A stretch of 51,365 bases of DNA from Chromohalobacter beijerinckii (GCF_023061185.1 NZ_JAKGAK010000021.1:1-51365), one strand, 5' to 3'. Positions 9,177 to 19,440 are shown, counted from the stretch's first letter. A program made the numbers and translations. The notes: generated by a model not told the origin, from the letters alone.

Positions 9177-10064
9177 ATGGCGACCCTCAAGGGGCTGACA
9201 AGCGTGCTGTTGCTGATCGCTAATACGCTTTTCTGGGGCGCGCCGCTTTATCTGCTGACGCTCCTCAAGCTCGTAACACCGACGAGGCGTTTGCGTCTGC
9301 GTGTACTGGCTGGACTCAACGCCATCGCCCTGGCCTGGATCGCCACCAATAACTGGTGGATTCGACATTGGGTCAAGCCAAACATTACCGCGCACTTACC
9401 CGAAGGCCTGTCTCCCAGCCAGTGGTGGCTGGTCATCGCCAACCACCAAAGCTGGACGGACATCTTCGTCATGCAGTACGTACTGTACGGACGGACGTCG
9501 ATGCCCAAGTTCTTTCTCAAGCGTGAGCTGATCTTCGTTCCCATTATTGGTCTCGCCTGGTGGGCCCTCGAGTTCCCCTTCATGCGCCGCTATGCACGCA
9601 GTGAGCTTACCCAACGGCCACAGCTGGCAGAACGCGATCGGCGGGCGACGCAACGCATGTGCGAGCGTGCGCGGGAGATACCGATGACGATCTACAATTT
9701 CGTCGAAGGCACGCGCTTCACTCCCGCCAAACGCGATCGGCAAGCGAGTCCGTTTCGGCATTTGCTGCGTCCCAAGGCCGGCGGCACAGCGCAGGTAATA
9801 CGTCTAATGGGTGATCGCCTGAGCGGCATTCTCGACGTCACGCTCCATTATCGCCATGCGACCCCGAACTTTTGGCATTTCCTTTGCGGTCGCGAAACTC
9901 CCATACACATGGAAGCACACCGACTCAATGTGCCCACCTGGATGGGCAATGGCGACTATCATCTGGACCCGCATTACAAGGAACGCTTCCATTCATGGCT
10001 GAACGCGCTATGGGAGGAAAAGGATCGTGCGCTCGCATCGTCCCCCTCCTCCTCTTTGTCTTGA
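9177..10064 (+). CDS. PlsC-family acyltransferase (YihG-like)
   Basis: Membrane-bound lysophospholipid/1-acylglycerol-phosphate acyltransferase-like protein of 295 residues. Two hydrophobic segments occur at the N-terminus (about 7-32 and 42-56). The catalytic NHQSWTD motif (His90, Asp95; HX4D) and the EGTR motif (177-180) are both present, so the enzyme should be active. It looks more like the YihG type than PlsC itself. Start 9177 is chosen for its AAGGAG; the in-frame TTG at 9162 overlaps that site. Its last 55 bases overlap the next gene, so the two are probably cotranscribed. Confidence 0.85.
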   Translation: MATLKGLTSVLLLIANTLFWGAPLYLLTLLKLVTPTRRLRLRVLAGLNAIALAWIATNNWWIRHWVKPNITAHLPEGLSPSQWWLVIANHQSWTDIFVMQYVLYGRTSMPKFFLKRELIFVPIIGLAWWALEFPFMRRYARSELTQRPQLAERDRRATQRMCERAREIPMTIYNFVEGTRFTPAKRDRQASPFRHLLRPKAGGTAQVIRLMGDRLSGILDVTLHYRHATPNFWHFLCGRETPIHMEAHRLNVPTWMGNGDYHLDPHYKERFHSWLNALWEEKDRALASSPSSSLS

Positions 10065-10921
10065 TACTCGCTGGCTGCGCTGGCGGGCCTGGCGCCAGTG
10101 GCTATCGTGGCGGCAACATCGCCGGCAACTGGGTCTCCATCCAACGCGGCGACACGCTAGGACAAATCGCCAAACAAGCGGGCGTACCACTACTCCGCCT
10201 ACAACGGTTCAATCCAGGCGTCGATGCGCGTCGACTGGCCATCGGGCAGCGCATCCTGGTGCCCACCCATCGTGAACGCGCGCCTGGAAGCGGCCCTTAT
10301 CGCTATCAAGTACGCCCGGGCGACACCTATTCGAGTATCGCCAAGCGCTTCGGCAGCACTGCGCAGCGTTTGCAAACGGCGAACCCCCAGTTTTCGGCCA
10401 ACGCGCTGAATGTCGGCCAGTTGGTCAAGGTGCCGCGAGGAGGTTCTGCACGTACCACCGCCTCAACGACCCAATCCTCGTCGTCAACGGCTTCCAAGCC
10501 TGCGACGCGTAGCCGTACGCTTCCCGACCCGGGCGGGCTGCCCAGTAGCGCTCACACATGGCACTGGCCGCTCAAGCAATACGAAATCGCACGTGCCTAC
10601 GGCACCGATGCTCACGGTACCTTACAGCCAATGTTGCTCTCGACCTCTGCCGATACCCAGGCACTTGCCGTTGCCGATGGCACCGTTCGCTTTGCCGACA
10701 GTATGCGACAGCTGGGACGTGTGGTGATCATTCACCACCGCGACAACATGCAGAGTGTCTATGCGCTATGCGAGCGTCTACTCGTCGAAGACGGCGATAA
10801 GGTAAAACAAGGCACACCCGTTTGTGATGTTGGTTACCGACACGACACAGGACGCCATGACCTGTTGTTCGATGTCCGGCATGGCGGAAAACCCGTGGAC
10901 CCCAAACAGGTGCTACGCTAG
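10010..10921 (+). CDS. LysM lipoprotein with degenerate M23 (LytM) domain
   Basis: Predicted lipoprotein of about 303 residues: a short signal peptide ends in the lipobox LAGC (lipidated Cys23). Two LysM peptidoglycan-binding domains follow (about 41-86 and 98-143), then a Ser/Thr-rich linker and a C-terminal LytM/M23 domain (about 185-300). The domain lacks catalytic residues: the HxxxD position reads HGTLQP without the Asp spacing, and the usual HLH is HDL. It is therefore more like the NlpD/EnvC activators of amidases than an active endopeptidase. The start is uncertain; ATG 10010 gives a sensible signal peptide but lies inside the acyltransferase gene and has no clear ribosome binding site, implying translational coupling. 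Confidence 0.82.
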   Translation: MGGKGSCARIVPLLLFVLILAGCAGGPGASGYRGGNIAGNWVSIQRGDTLGQIAKQAGVPLLRLQRFNPGVDARRLAIGQRILVPTHRERAPGSGPYRYQVRPGDTYSSIAKRFGSTAQRLQTANPQFSANALNVGQLVKVPRGGSARTTASTTQSSSSTASKPATRSRTLPDPGGLPSSAHTWHWPLKQYEIARAYGTDAHGTLQPMLLSTSADTQALAVADGTVRFADSMRQLGRVVIIHHRDNMQSVYALCERLLVEDGDKVKQGTPVCDVGYRHDTGRHDLLFDVRHGGKPVDPKQVLR

Positions 10922-11052
10922 ACAAGGAATAACTGCCCCATCAACAACACGGTGATCCCGGTTGGCGACATCGTATCGTCACGATGCTATCGCACTGCTG
11001 TCATCAGGATGCTTGAACCTGGCACTGTCTTGATAGGCCACGGAGGTGCATC

Positions 11053-12210
11053 ATGCGAGTCGCATTGGTCAGTGAAACCTGGGCACCCGAGATCAACGGT
11101 GTGGCGCACACGCTGGACCAACTGGCCCATCACCTCGCCACCCGCAACGTCAACCTGCAGCTAGTGCGTCCGAGGCCCCAACAAGGCGGCCGAGAAGGAC
11201 GCGCCGAGCGTGACATGCAAGTTCGTGCATTCTCCCTACCTGGTTACGCCGATGTGAAGGTCGGCTTGCCCGCCTGGCGGCGCTTATCAAACTTGTGGCG
11301 AGAGTCACGTCCCGATGTCATCTATATCGCGACTGAAGGTCCGCTGGGCTGGGCCGCGCTGGCCACGGCGCGTCATTTATCGATTCCTGTCGTCGGTGGT
11401 TTCCATACCAATTTCGACCAATACGCGGCGAACTATCACTTGAGGTGGGCCAGCGGCATCGTGGGCGCGGGATTACGTTACTTTCATAACCGCTGCCAGA
11501 TGACGCTCGTGCCCACCCGCGCCCAGGCCGAGCGTTTATACCAAAGAGGCTTCCAGCGCGTGAACATATTGGGACGTGGCATCGACGCTCAGCGTTTTTC
11601 CCCTGCCCGGCGCGACGCTCATCTGCGAGCTCAATGGGGAGTCGATGGCGACCAGCCCGTGGCCCTCTATGCGGGACGCCTGGCCAGTGAAAAGAATACG
11701 CCGCTGCTTGTGCGCACGCTACGCGCGATGCAGGAGGCATACCCGAGGCTACGGACTGTACTAGTCGGTGATGGCCCCGAAAGGCAGCATCTGGAGCACC
11801 AGCTTCCCGAGGCGATTTTTACCGGCTTTCTAAGCGGGGAAGCCTTGGCACGCCACTACGCCAGCGCGGATATATTCCTGTTTCCATCGCACTCGGAGAC
11901 ATACGGCAATGTGGTCCCCGAAGCCATGGCCAGCGGACTTCCCGTAGTAGCTTTCGATCAGGCGGCCGCTAGCGAATTGATCGCGGATACCCACGAAGGA
12001 TGCCTCATCGATGCCAACGACGACGACGCCTTTGTGCAGGCCTCCGTCGATCTCTGCCTCCAACCCGCCAGCCGCGCCCGCATGGGACGCGCCGCCCGCG
12101 AGAAAGTCGCCCACCAGAGCTGGGACCTGGTCGGCGAGCGCTTTTTCACCTATTTAACACTGACGGCCCAGGAGACGCCGCATGCGCTCACGACCCCTCA
12201 TCATGTTTGA
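11053..12210 (+). CDS. GT4-type glycosyltransferase
   Basis: Retaining glycosyltransferase of the GT-B fold, 385 residues. The N-terminal half starts MRVALVSETWAPEINGVA, which resembles the MgtA/mannosyl- and digalactosyl-lipid glycosyltransferase group. In the C-terminal half GRLASEKN and the E-x7-E motif in SETYGNVVPE are intact, marking the nucleotide-sugar site. A GGAGG site lies before the ATG. The acceptor is unknown; neighbours (acyltransferase, PAP2 phosphatase) suggest a lipid. The end of the gene overlaps the next by 29 bases. Confidence 0.87.
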   Translation: MRVALVSETWAPEINGVAHTLDQLAHHLATRNVNLQLVRPRPQQGGREGRAERDMQVRAFSLPGYADVKVGLPAWRRLSNLWRESRPDVIYIATEGPLGWAALATARHLSIPVVGGFHTNFDQYAANYHLRWASGIVGAGLRYFHNRCQMTLVPTRAQAERLYQRGFQRVNILGRGIDAQRFSPARRDAHLRAQWGVDGDQPVALYAGRLASEKNTPLLVRTLRAMQEAYPRLRTVLVGDGPERQHLEHQLPEAIFTGFLSGEALARHYASADIFLFPSHSETYGNVVPEAMASGLPVVAFDQAAASELIADTHEGCLIDANDDDAFVQASVDLCLQPASRARMGRAAREKVAHQSWDLVGERFFTYLTLTAQETPHALTTPHHV

Positions 12211-12748
12211 CCGGCTCGATACCCTCGAATGGCAGCTATGCCAGCGTATCGCTCTGCTCAGTCATCGGCGTCTGGTCTATGGGGTGTTTCGGTTCTGCAG
12301 CAGAGCCGGGGATTGGCCGGCCTGGGTTGCCCTTGCCCTGCTGCAGCCGGTCGTACATGGCCAGACGGGATGGCGTCTGACGTTGATATGGGGCCTATGT
12401 GCCGCGACTGGGGCTACTTTCTATCGCTTCCTCAAGACACGCCTGTGTCGAGAGCGCCCTTACATCACTTTTTCGAGCATTCCCTGCACGATGCCAGCGC
12501 TGGATCGCTACAGCTTTCCAAGCGGCCATACGTTACATGCCGTCATGTTCTGCACGCTGTCAGCAGCTTCATCACCTTGGCTGCTCGTGGTGGTCTTGCC
12601 GCTGAGCGTCCTCATCGCCGCCTCACGGGTCATTCTCGGTCTGCACTACGTGAGTGACGTCGCCGCCGGCGCCATACTGGGGTTCAGCATTGCCCAAGCG
12701 GGCCTCTGGGTTGCCATGCGGGGTCAATGGCTACCTCTTCCCGTTTGA
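12182..12748 (+). CDS. PAP2-family membrane phosphatase
   Basis: Integral membrane phosphatase of 188 residues in the PAP2/BacA-unrelated undecaprenyl-pyrophosphatase-like superfamily. All three signature parts are present: K-x6-RP in KTRLCRERP, PSGH in PSGHTLHAV, and SR-x5-H-x3-D in SRVILGLHYVSD. Likely substrates are phosphatidic acid, phosphatidylglycerol phosphate or a polyprenyl pyrophosphate. Start 12182 is supported by AGGAG about 8 bases upstream, inside the glycosyltransferase gene, so the two are probably translationally coupled. A strong hairpin terminator follows. Confidence 0.88.
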   Translation: MRSRPLIMFDRLDTLEWQLCQRIALLSHRRLVYGVFRFCSRAGDWPAWVALALLQPVVHGQTGWRLTLIWGLCAATGATFYRFLKTRLCRERPYITFSSIPCTMPALDRYSFPSGHTLHAVMFCTLSAASSPWLLVVVLPLSVLIAASRVILGLHYVSDVAAGAILGFSIAQAGLWVAMRGQWLPLPV

Positions 12749-12800
12749 GGACGCTTGCTCCAGTCGTTTTTCCTTGCAGCTTTCCCTATACACCGCATAG

Positions 12801-12830
12801 AAAAACCTCAAGCACTGCTTGAGGTTTTAA
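12801..12830. terminator. Bidirectional terminator between PAP2 gene and gcvT
   Basis: Perfect 12-bp stem AAAACCTCAAGC (12802-12813) with GCTTGAGGTTTT (12817-12828), a 3-base loop ACT, and A/T tracts on both sides. It can stop the PAP2 transcript from the left and the gcvT transcript from the right. Confidence 0.85.
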
Positions 12831-12873
12831 AAATAAGATAACGGTATAACGTTCCTTCGTTACATGCCGCGAG

Positions 12874-13989
12874 CTATCCGCGATAATAGTTGGCAGGCAC
12901 GAAAGGCATGCGCGTCACATGCATAGGCAAGCGCTTGCCGCGGACGTCCGCATATAGCGTCGTATCGACGACAGCCAACTCGACATCCACATACGCCATG
13001 GCTACGGGTTTGCCCAGTGTTGGCCCGAAGCTGCCGGAGGTCACTTGGCCGACATGACGGTCGGCAGTGTCGTAGAGCGATGTTCCCTCACGCACCGGCG
13101 CTCGTCCTTCACCAAGCAGACCGACACGCTTACGGGTGATCTGCTTGGTCTCGATCTGGGGCAGAATGACATCGGCTCCCGGGAACCCTCCTTCTCGTTC
13201 GCCCCCGATGCGCCGGGATTTGCCCACGGCCCAGATAAGGCTCGCCTCAGCGGGCGTCGTCTGAGCATCCAGGTCATGCCCATACAAGCACAGCCCGGCT
13301 TCCAACCGCAGTGAGTCGCGTGCTCCCAGGCCAATGGGCTCGACTTCGGCCTGCTCTAGCAACCACGTCGCCAGACGTTCGGCAGCGTTTACGGGCACGG
13401 ATATCTCGAAGCCGTCCTCGCCCGTATAACCGCTGCGGCTGATCCACAATTGAGTATCAAGCGCCTCGAATTGGCCATGATGCATGAACACTAGGTCACA
13501 GGCCTCGGGACACAAGCGCGCCATGACGTCTTTGGCTTGTGGGCCTTGCAACGCCAGCAAGGCGCGGTCAAGCACTTCCACCTGATGCTCGGCATCGAGC
13601 CCGGTACGGAGATGCGCCACGTCCTGGTCCTTACAAGCAGCATTGACGACGACATACAGATCTTCGCCGCGATTGACGATCATCAGGTCATCGAGCAGAC
13701 CGCCTTCATGGCTGGTGAAGAGCGCATAACGCTGCATACCTGCTGGCAACCCGACGATATCCGCCGGCACTAGCGTTTCGATGGCACGCGCCGGTGAGGG
13801 CCCTGAAACGGTGAGCTGCCCCATGTGCGATACGTCGAATAAGCCGCACGCATGTCGGGTATGCTCATGTTCTTTTTTGACACCCAAGGCGTATTGCACC
13901 GGCATGCTGTAACCGGCAAAGGGCACCATCTTCGCACCATGCGAGACATGCATGTCATGCAACGGCGTATGGTGAAGGTCGTCGGACAT
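12874..13989 (-). CDS. gcvT: Glycine cleavage system T protein (aminomethyltransferase)
   Basis: Tetrahydrofolate-dependent aminomethyltransferase of 371 residues. It takes the aminomethyl group from the lipoyl arm of GcvH and releases ammonia and 5,10-methylene-tetrahydrofolate. The N-terminal HTPLHDMHVSHGAKMVPFAG block, the MGQLTVSG segment and the SGYTGEDGFEI motif are characteristic. The C-terminal barrel ends VTRMPFVPANYYRG. A GAGGA ribosome binding site precedes the ATG at 13989. It lies 56 bases downstream of the symporter gene on the same strand, so the pair is probably one operon, separate from gcvHP. Confidence 0.96.
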   Translation of the reverse strand: MSDDLHHTPLHDMHVSHGAKMVPFAGYSMPVQYALGVKKEHEHTRHACGLFDVSHMGQLTVSGPSPARAIETLVPADIVGLPAGMQRYALFTSHEGGLLDDLMIVNRGEDLYVVVNAACKDQDVAHLRTGLDAEHQVEVLDRALLALQGPQAKDVMARLCPEACDLVFMHHGQFEALDTQLWISRSGYTGEDGFEISVPVNAAERLATWLLEQAEVEPIGLGARDSLRLEAGLCLYGHDLDAQTTPAEASLIWAVGKSRRIGGEREGGFPGADVILPQIETKQITRKRVGLLGEGRAPVREGTSLYDTADRHVGQVTSGSFGPTLGKPVAMAYVDVELAVVDTTLYADVRGKRLPMHVTRMPFVPANYYRG

Positions 13990-14045
13990 CGTCGCTTCCT
14001 CGTCGTTATCCGTGAAGGGGCGACGATTGCCGCCCCCAAGACAGC

Positions 14046-15431
14046 TCAGCGTTTATCGTCCAAGTCTTCGCCAGGCAAGACGGTCTTGCCGGCAAAGTGA
14101 TCATTGGTGAGCTTGAAGACCACCGGCGAGAGTAGAGCCAGTGCAATCAGGTTAGGGATCGCCATCATGGCATTGAAGACGCTAGCCATCAGCCAGACGA
14201 ATTCCAGCGGCGCGACGGCCCCGACGAGTATCGCCAGGATATAAACCACCCGGTAGATCTTGATCGAGGCGACGCCGAATAGATACTCGAAGCACTTTTC
14301 ACCATAAAAGGCCCAGCCGAGGATGGTCGTGAAGGCGAACACTGCCAACGCGAAGGACACGACATACTGGCCGATGCCCGGAAGCGCACCATCAAACGCC
14401 ATCGCGGTCAACGCAGCGCCAGTCTCGCCGGATGTCCACTCGGTGCTGGTCAAGATTGCCAACGCAGTGACCGAGCATACGATGATGGTATCGATGAACG
14501 TCCCCAGCATCGCCACCAGACCTTGGCGAACCGGATTCTTGGTCTGCGCCGCGGCGTGGGCGATCGGCGCACTACCCAGCCCTGCTTCGTTGGAAAACAC
14601 GCCTCGCGCCACGCCATATTGAATCGCTTTAGCCACGGCGGCGCCCGCAAACCCACCTGCGGCAGATACCGGCGTAAAGGCATGGCCGAAAATCAGCCCC
14701 AACGCAGCACCGACATGATCGATATTGATGATCAGCACCAGCAAACCACAGACGATATAGGCAATCGCCATGACCGGCACCAACTTGCCAGCCACCTTGG
14801 CAATACGCTTGATGCCACCGAGAATCACGGCACCCGCCAGCAACATGATGATCACACCGGTCAGCCAATGCGGCATCCCCAGTGACTCGCTGAGACCATC
14901 GGCGACCGAGTTGGATTGCACGGTATTGCCAATCCCGAAAGCAGCCACGGCACCGAAAAACGCAAACAAGCCGCCCAGCCAGGCCCATTTCTTGCCCAAC
15001 CCATTGCGGATGTAATACATCGGCCCACCGACGTGATCACCCGCGGCATCGACTTCACGATAACGAACCGCCAATACCGCTTCAGAAAATTTAGTAGCCA
15101 TACCCACCAGTGCCGTGATCCACATCCAGAACACGGCGCCCGGGCCACCCAGGAAGATGGCAGTGGCGACACCCGCAATATTACCGGTGCCAACAGTGGC
15201 CGAAAGCGATGTCATCAGCGCATTGAAGGGAGAAATCTCCCCTTCTTCCTCATCGCCTTTTTCGGCTTTACGCCCTTTCCAAAGAAGGCTGAAGCCCGCT
15301 CCCAGCTTGCGAATGGGCAGCAACTTGAGCCCCAACTGCAGATATACGCCCACCCCCAGCAACAGGATGAGCATCAAGGGGCCCCATACAACATCATTGA
15401 TGGCGCTGAATACCGCATTGAGTGTTTCCAC
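14046..15431 (-). CDS. AGCS-family sodium:alanine/glycine symporter
   Basis: Inner-membrane sodium/amino-acid symporter of 461 residues with about eleven membrane segments. The signature NEAGLGSAPIAHAA of the alanine-or-glycine:cation symporter family is intact, as is the GTGNIAGVA segment near the first substrate-binding helix. It starts at GTG (15431) with a strong GGAGG site seven bases upstream. Lying directly before gcvT and divergent from gcvHP, glycine is the likely main substrate; that is inferred from context, since the family also carries alanine. Confidence 0.9.
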   Translation of the reverse strand: METLNAVFSAINDVVWGPLMLILLLGVGVYLQLGLKLLPIRKLGAGFSLLWKGRKAEKGDEEEGEISPFNALMTSLSATVGTGNIAGVATAIFLGGPGAVFWMWITALVGMATKFSEAVLAVRYREVDAAGDHVGGPMYYIRNGLGKKWAWLGGLFAFFGAVAAFGIGNTVQSNSVADGLSESLGMPHWLTGVIIMLLAGAVILGGIKRIAKVAGKLVPVMAIAYIVCGLLVLIINIDHVGAALGLIFGHAFTPVSAAGGFAGAAVAKAIQYGVARGVFSNEAGLGSAPIAHAAAQTKNPVRQGLVAMLGTFIDTIIVCSVTALAILTSTEWTSGETGAALTAMAFDGALPGIGQYVVSFALAVFAFTTILGWAFYGEKCFEYLFGVASIKIYRVVYILAILVGAVAPLEFVWLMASVFNAMMAIPNLIALALLSPVVFKLTNDHFAGKTVLPGEDLDDKR

Positions 15432-16009
15432 GAGATGTCCTCCCAGACATTTGTTGTTATCCAGCGCAGTGTCTGCACTGTCGTCGACGGCGTTGGCTCA
15501 AGAAGATAACCGCCAAAACCTTCTCGACTTTAGCGGATCAGCTCGGCGCTTCTCCATACCCGCAAAGCAAAATAGCGCTTCACGCATTACGGACAGAAAT
15601 CTATATCGCTTACTCGCGTGACCATGGAAGCAAAACACGAGCACAACAAGTTTCTTATTAGAAACGAAGGCTAATCGCTGTCCCCCTGCTTGGCAACCGA
15701 AAGACACCTCTCATTCCGCCCCCTGAATAGCAGACTGGCCCCGCATTTTTCGATGCTCGTAGAGAGTCGCATCGCAAGCAAACACATCAAAGCAAGGCAT
15801 CGCCACTGTGCATGAGCCCACGCATAGCAAAGCTTATAGGCAGTATGGCTTTTTGCTGGACGCTCGCCGGTATCCTGTCCACCCTTACTAAGCGGTCGAG
15901 CCGAACGGCAGGAAGAAATGCATGATGACGATGTCAAGGGCGAACCAATGAGGCATAATGGCACTCATATTCCCCAAATCAGAAAATCTTTTCGTATAGG
16001 AAAATCACG
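15432..16009. promoter_or_regulatory. 578-bp divergent region between symporter-gcvT and gcvHP
   Basis: No protein-coding gene is supported here: frames up to 97 codons lack ribosome binding sites and read as low-complexity cysteine/serine-rich peptides. The region must hold both promoters. A CATAAT at about 15954-15959 could be a -10 element for gcvH, with no clear -35. I searched both strands by eye for the glycine-riboswitch core (GAAGG-GCAA then CTCAGG and GGACAG) and found only a partial likeness on the reverse strand at about 15675-15700, not enough to call. The length leaves room for an unrecognised leader or small RNA. Confidence 0.4.
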
Positions 16010-16405
16010 ATGAGCCACATCCCTACCAACCTTCGCTATACCGACAGCCACGAGTGGGTCCTCGACAACAGCGACGGCACCGTCACGATCGGTATCACCG
16101 ATCACGCCCAGGAATCCCTGGGAGACGTCGTCTTCGTCGAGCTACCCGACACGGGCCGCCAACTCGACGCTGGTGAAGAATTCGGTGTCATCGAATCCGT
16201 CAAAGCCGCTTCCGACCTGTACCTCCCATTGAGTGGTGAAGTCGTCGCCGTCAACGAGTCGCTCGAGGACTCTCCCGAAGCCGTCAACGAACACCCTTAC
16301 GAGGACGGCTGGATCATCAAGCTCAAGCTTGCCGAGCCCGACGCGCTCGAGGCACTGCTCGATGCCACTGCGTATGACGCACTCGTCAGTGCCGAGGAAG
16401 GCTAA
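16010..16405 (+). CDS. gcvH: Glycine cleavage system H protein
   Basis: Lipoyl carrier protein of the glycine cleavage complex, 131 residues. The lipoylated lysine is Lys65 in the motif ESVKAASD, and the flanking hairpin ([12 protein letters not shown]...GVIESVKA) is normal. It shuttles the aminomethyl group from GcvP to GcvT and electrons to dihydrolipoamide dehydrogenase. AGGA precedes the ATG. gcvP follows after 107 bases on the same strand. Confidence 0.97.
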   Translation: MSHIPTNLRYTDSHEWVLDNSDGTVTIGITDHAQESLGDVVFVELPDTGRQLDAGEEFGVIESVKAASDLYLPLSGEVVAVNESLEDSPEAVNEHPYEDGWIIKLKLAEPDALEALLDATAYDALVSAEEG

Positions 16406-16512
16406 CGCGTCTCGCACGTTGCACTTGTCCTGTTCTGCCGGCGGCATCTTCGTCATGTGTCGCCGCTTCGTGTCGAATCGGGCTCGACCGCCCGCCAACG
16501 CTTGAGGGTTTT

Positions 16513-19413
16513 ATGGCAAACGACAACCGCAGCCTGGCCGAATTGGCCAATCACGACGACTTCTTGACGCGCCATAATGGGCCTGACGCAGACGATGTCC
16601 AGCACATGCTGGCGACCTTGGACCTTCCCGACACTGAGTCGCTGATGGCCAAGACGCTTCCTAGCGATATCCGCCTGGAACGTAACCTGTCCCTCGAAGA
16701 GCCGCGTGGCGAGGCGGAAGCGCTTACCTATCTCAAGCAGTTGGCACGCCAGAACAAGACCTTCAAGAACTACATCGGTCAAGGCTATTATCCCACGCAT
16801 CTACCAGCCGTCATCCAGCGCAACGTACTGGAGAACCCCGGTTGGTACACCGCTTACACGCCTTATCAGCCGGAAATCGCCCAGGGGCGCCTAGAAGGGT
16901 TACTGAACTTCCAGCAAGTGGTCATGGACTTGACCGGTATGCCGATCGCCAACGCGTCCCTGCTCGACGAGGCGACGGCTGCCGCTGAAGCCATGGCCCT
17001 GTGCCGGCGCGCCAACAAGAAGGCCAAGACCGAGCGCTTCTTCGTAGCTGACGATGTGCTGCCCCAGACCCTCGATGTCTTGCGTACCCGCGCCGCGTAT
17101 TTTGGCTTCGAACTCATCGTCGCCCCTTCCGAGACCCTCGCCGATCACGATGTCTTCGGCGCATTGCTACAGTACCCTGGGGCTACCGGCGAGGTACGCG
17201 ACCTCACACAGCAGCTCGAGTCAGCCCGTGAGCGGCATATCATGACCTGTGTCGCCGCCGATCTCATGAGCCTGGTACTGCTCAAGGAACCCGGTGCGCT
17301 GGGCGCCGACATCGTCGTGGGCAGTTCCCAGCGTTTCGGCGTGCCCATGGGCTACGGCGGTCCGCATGCGGCGTTTTTCGCCGCCAGCGACGCCCTCAAG
17401 CGTTCGCTTCCCGGACGCATCATCGGTGTTTCCAAGGACAGCCGTGGTCAACGCGCCCTGCGTATGGCCATGCAAACGCGCGAGCAGCATATCCGCCGCG
17501 AGAAGGCGACCTCCAATATCTGTACTGCTCAGGCATTGCTCGCCAACATCGCCGGCTTCTATGCGGTCTATCACGGTGCCGAGGGGCTGCGCACTATCGC
17601 CACGCGGATCCATCGCCTCACGACCATTCTCGCCGAGGGGCTCAAGCGTCACGGCGTGACACTTGCCCACGACAGCTGGTTCGATACGCTCACGCTGGTC
17701 GGTCTCGATCACGGCCCGGTACATGGCCGCAGCCTGGCACACGAAATTAACCTGCGTTACGACGCCGATGGCCATATCGGCATCAGCCTGGACGAGACCA
17801 CCACGGCGGCAGACGTCAGCACGCTGTTCGACGTGTTACTGGGAGACGAGCATGGACTTTCAGTGCGCGAGCTCGATCGCCACGTCCAGACACAGGGCAT
17901 AACCGGTATCCCCGGTGCTTGCGCGCGGGAAAGCGATTTCCTCACCCATCCCACGTTCCGGCGCTACCGCAGCGAAACCGAGATGCTGCGTTACCTCAAG
18001 CGCCTCGAAAACAAGGACCTCTCGCTTACCCACGCCATGATCCCCTTGGGCTCATGCACTATGAAGCTCAATGCCACCAGCGAGATGATCCCCATCAGTT
18101 GGCCGGAATTCGCCAATATCCATCCCTTCGCGCCGCAGGACCAGGTCGCCGGTTACAAGCAGATGATCGACGAGCTCTCGGCGTTTCTCGTCGAGATCAC
18201 TGGCTACGATACGATTTCCATGCAGCCCAACTCCGGCGCTCAAGGCGAATACGCAGGCCTGGTCGCCATTCGGCGCTACCAGAAATCACAAGGCCAGGGC
18301 CACCGCGATATATGCCTGATTCCCAGCTCGGCCCATGGCACCAATCCCGCCTCTGCGGCCATGGCGCAGATGAAAGTCGTCGTCGTCGAATGCGATAACG
18401 GTGGCAACATCGACATCGACGACCTGCGCACCAAGGCCAACAAGCACCACGAAGCACTATCGGCTATCATGCTCACCTACCCGTCGACGCACGGCGTTTT
18501 CGAGGAAAGTGTGAGCGAAGCCTGCCGTATCGTGCACGATAACGGTGGCCAGGTGTATATCGATGGCGCCAATATGAACGCCCAGGTCGGGCTCTGCCGA
18601 CCGGGGGATTTCGGCGGTGACGTGTCGCACCTCAACCTGCACAAGACGTTCTGCATTCCGCATGGCGGCGGCGGCCCTGGCATGGGCCCCATCGGTGTCA
18701 AGGCGCATCTAGCCCCATTTGTGCCCAACCACGTCATCACGCCCCTGCCCGGTGTCGAGGCAGACGCCAGCGCGGTCTCGGCGGCAGCCTACGGCTCGGC
18801 GTCGATCCTGCCGATCTCCTGGGCCTATATCAAAATGATGGGCGGGCGCGGCATGAAACTCGCCACGGAGCTGGCAATACTCAACGCCAACTACATCGCC
18901 AAGCGCCTCGAAGCGCACTACCCAGTGCTTTATAAAGGACGCAACGGCACCGTCGCCCATGAATGCATTCTGGATGTCCGTTCTCTCAAGACTGCTTCCG
19001 GCATCAGCGAGGAAGACATCGCCAAGCGTTTGATGGATTACGGCTTCCACGCCCCGACGATGTCCTTCCCTGTGGCCGGCACCTTGATGGTCGAGCCGAC
19101 CGAATCGGAATCGCGCTATGAAATCGACCGCTTCTGCGATGCCATGATCGCCATTCGTGACGAAATCCGGCGCGTGGAAACCGGGGAATGGCCAGCGGAT
19201 AACAATCCCTTGTCCATGGCGCCGCACACGCAGGCCGACTTGATGGCAGACGACTGGGGACGGCCGTATTCGCGTGAACTGGGCGCCTTCCCCACCGAGG
19301 CCACCAAAGCCGCTAAATACTGGCCGGCGGTCAACCGCGTCGACAACGTCCACGGCGATCGCAACCTCATTTGCAGCTGTCCCCCCATTGAGGCGTATCG
19401 AGACGCTACCTGA
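16513..19413 (+). CDS. gcvP: Glycine dehydrogenase (decarboxylating), P protein
   Basis: Single-chain PLP-dependent glycine decarboxylase of 966 residues, the fused bacterial form. The PLP lysine is Lys711 in [18 protein letters not shown], followed by the glycine-rich loop. The N-terminal half (about 1-450) is the degenerate homologous domain with the usual [10 protein letters not shown] and [14 protein letters not shown] segments. It releases CO2 from glycine and loads the aminomethyl group onto GcvH. GAGG lies close before the ATG at 16513. A strong terminator follows. Confidence 0.97.
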   Translation: MANDNRSLAELANHDDFLTRHNGPDADDVQHMLATLDLPDTESLMAKTLPSDIRLERNLSLEEPRGEAEALTYLKQLARQNKTFKNYIGQGYYPTHLPAVIQRNVLENPGWYTAYTPYQPEIAQGRLEGLLNFQQVVMDLTGMPIANASLLDEATAAAEAMALCRRANKKAKTERFFVADDVLPQTLDVLRTRAAYFGFELIVAPSETLADHDVFGALLQYPGATGEVRDLTQQLESARERHIMTCVAADLMSLVLLKEPGALGADIVVGSSQRFGVPMGYGGPHAAFFAASDALKRSLPGRIIGVSKDSRGQRALRMAMQTREQHIRREKATSNICTAQALLANIAGFYAVYHGAEGLRTIATRIHRLTTILAEGLKRHGVTLAHDSWFDTLTLVGLDHGPVHGRSLAHEINLRYDADGHIGISLDETTTAADVSTLFDVLLGDEHGLSVRELDRHVQTQGITGIPGACARESDFLTHPTFRRYRSETEMLRYLKRLENKDLSLTHAMIPLGSCTMKLNATSEMIPISWPEFANIHPFAPQDQVAGYKQMIDELSAFLVEITGYDTISMQPNSGAQGEYAGLVAIRRYQKSQGQGHRDICLIPSSAHGTNPASAAMAQMKVVVVECDNGGNIDIDDLRTKANKHHEALSAIMLTYPSTHGVFEESVSEACRIVHDNGGQVYIDGANMNAQVGLCRPGDFGGDVSHLNLHKTFCIPHGGGGPGMGPIGVKAHLAPFVPNHVITPLPGVEADASAVSAAAYGSASILPISWAYIKMMGGRGMKLATELAILNANYIAKRLEAHYPVLYKGRNGTVAHECILDVRSLKTASGISEEDIAKRLMDYGFHAPTMSFPVAGTLMVEPTESESRYEIDRFCDAMIAIRDEIRRVETGEWPADNNPLSMAPHTQADLMADDWGRPYSRELGAFPTEATKAAKYWPAVNRVDNVHGDRNLICSCPPIEAYRDAT

Positions 19414-19440
19414 GCACTGAGCGCCCATCGCACCTCACGC

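Noticed and set aside
12836-12849. 14-mer AGATAACGGTATAA shared with 36422-36435, both between a reverse-strand stop codon and a terminator
   Set aside because: Several chance 14-base matches are expected in a 51-kb window, and no third copy was seen; the similar position is noted but not convincing.
14916-15509. 197-codon forward frame antisense to the AGCS symporter
   Set aside because: Shadow frame; the reverse-strand gene carries the intact family signature.
15661-15720. Possible glycine riboswitch on the reverse strand
   Set aside because: GAGAGG and GGGGGACAG fragments are present but the conserved GAAGG-GCAA core and pairing are not.
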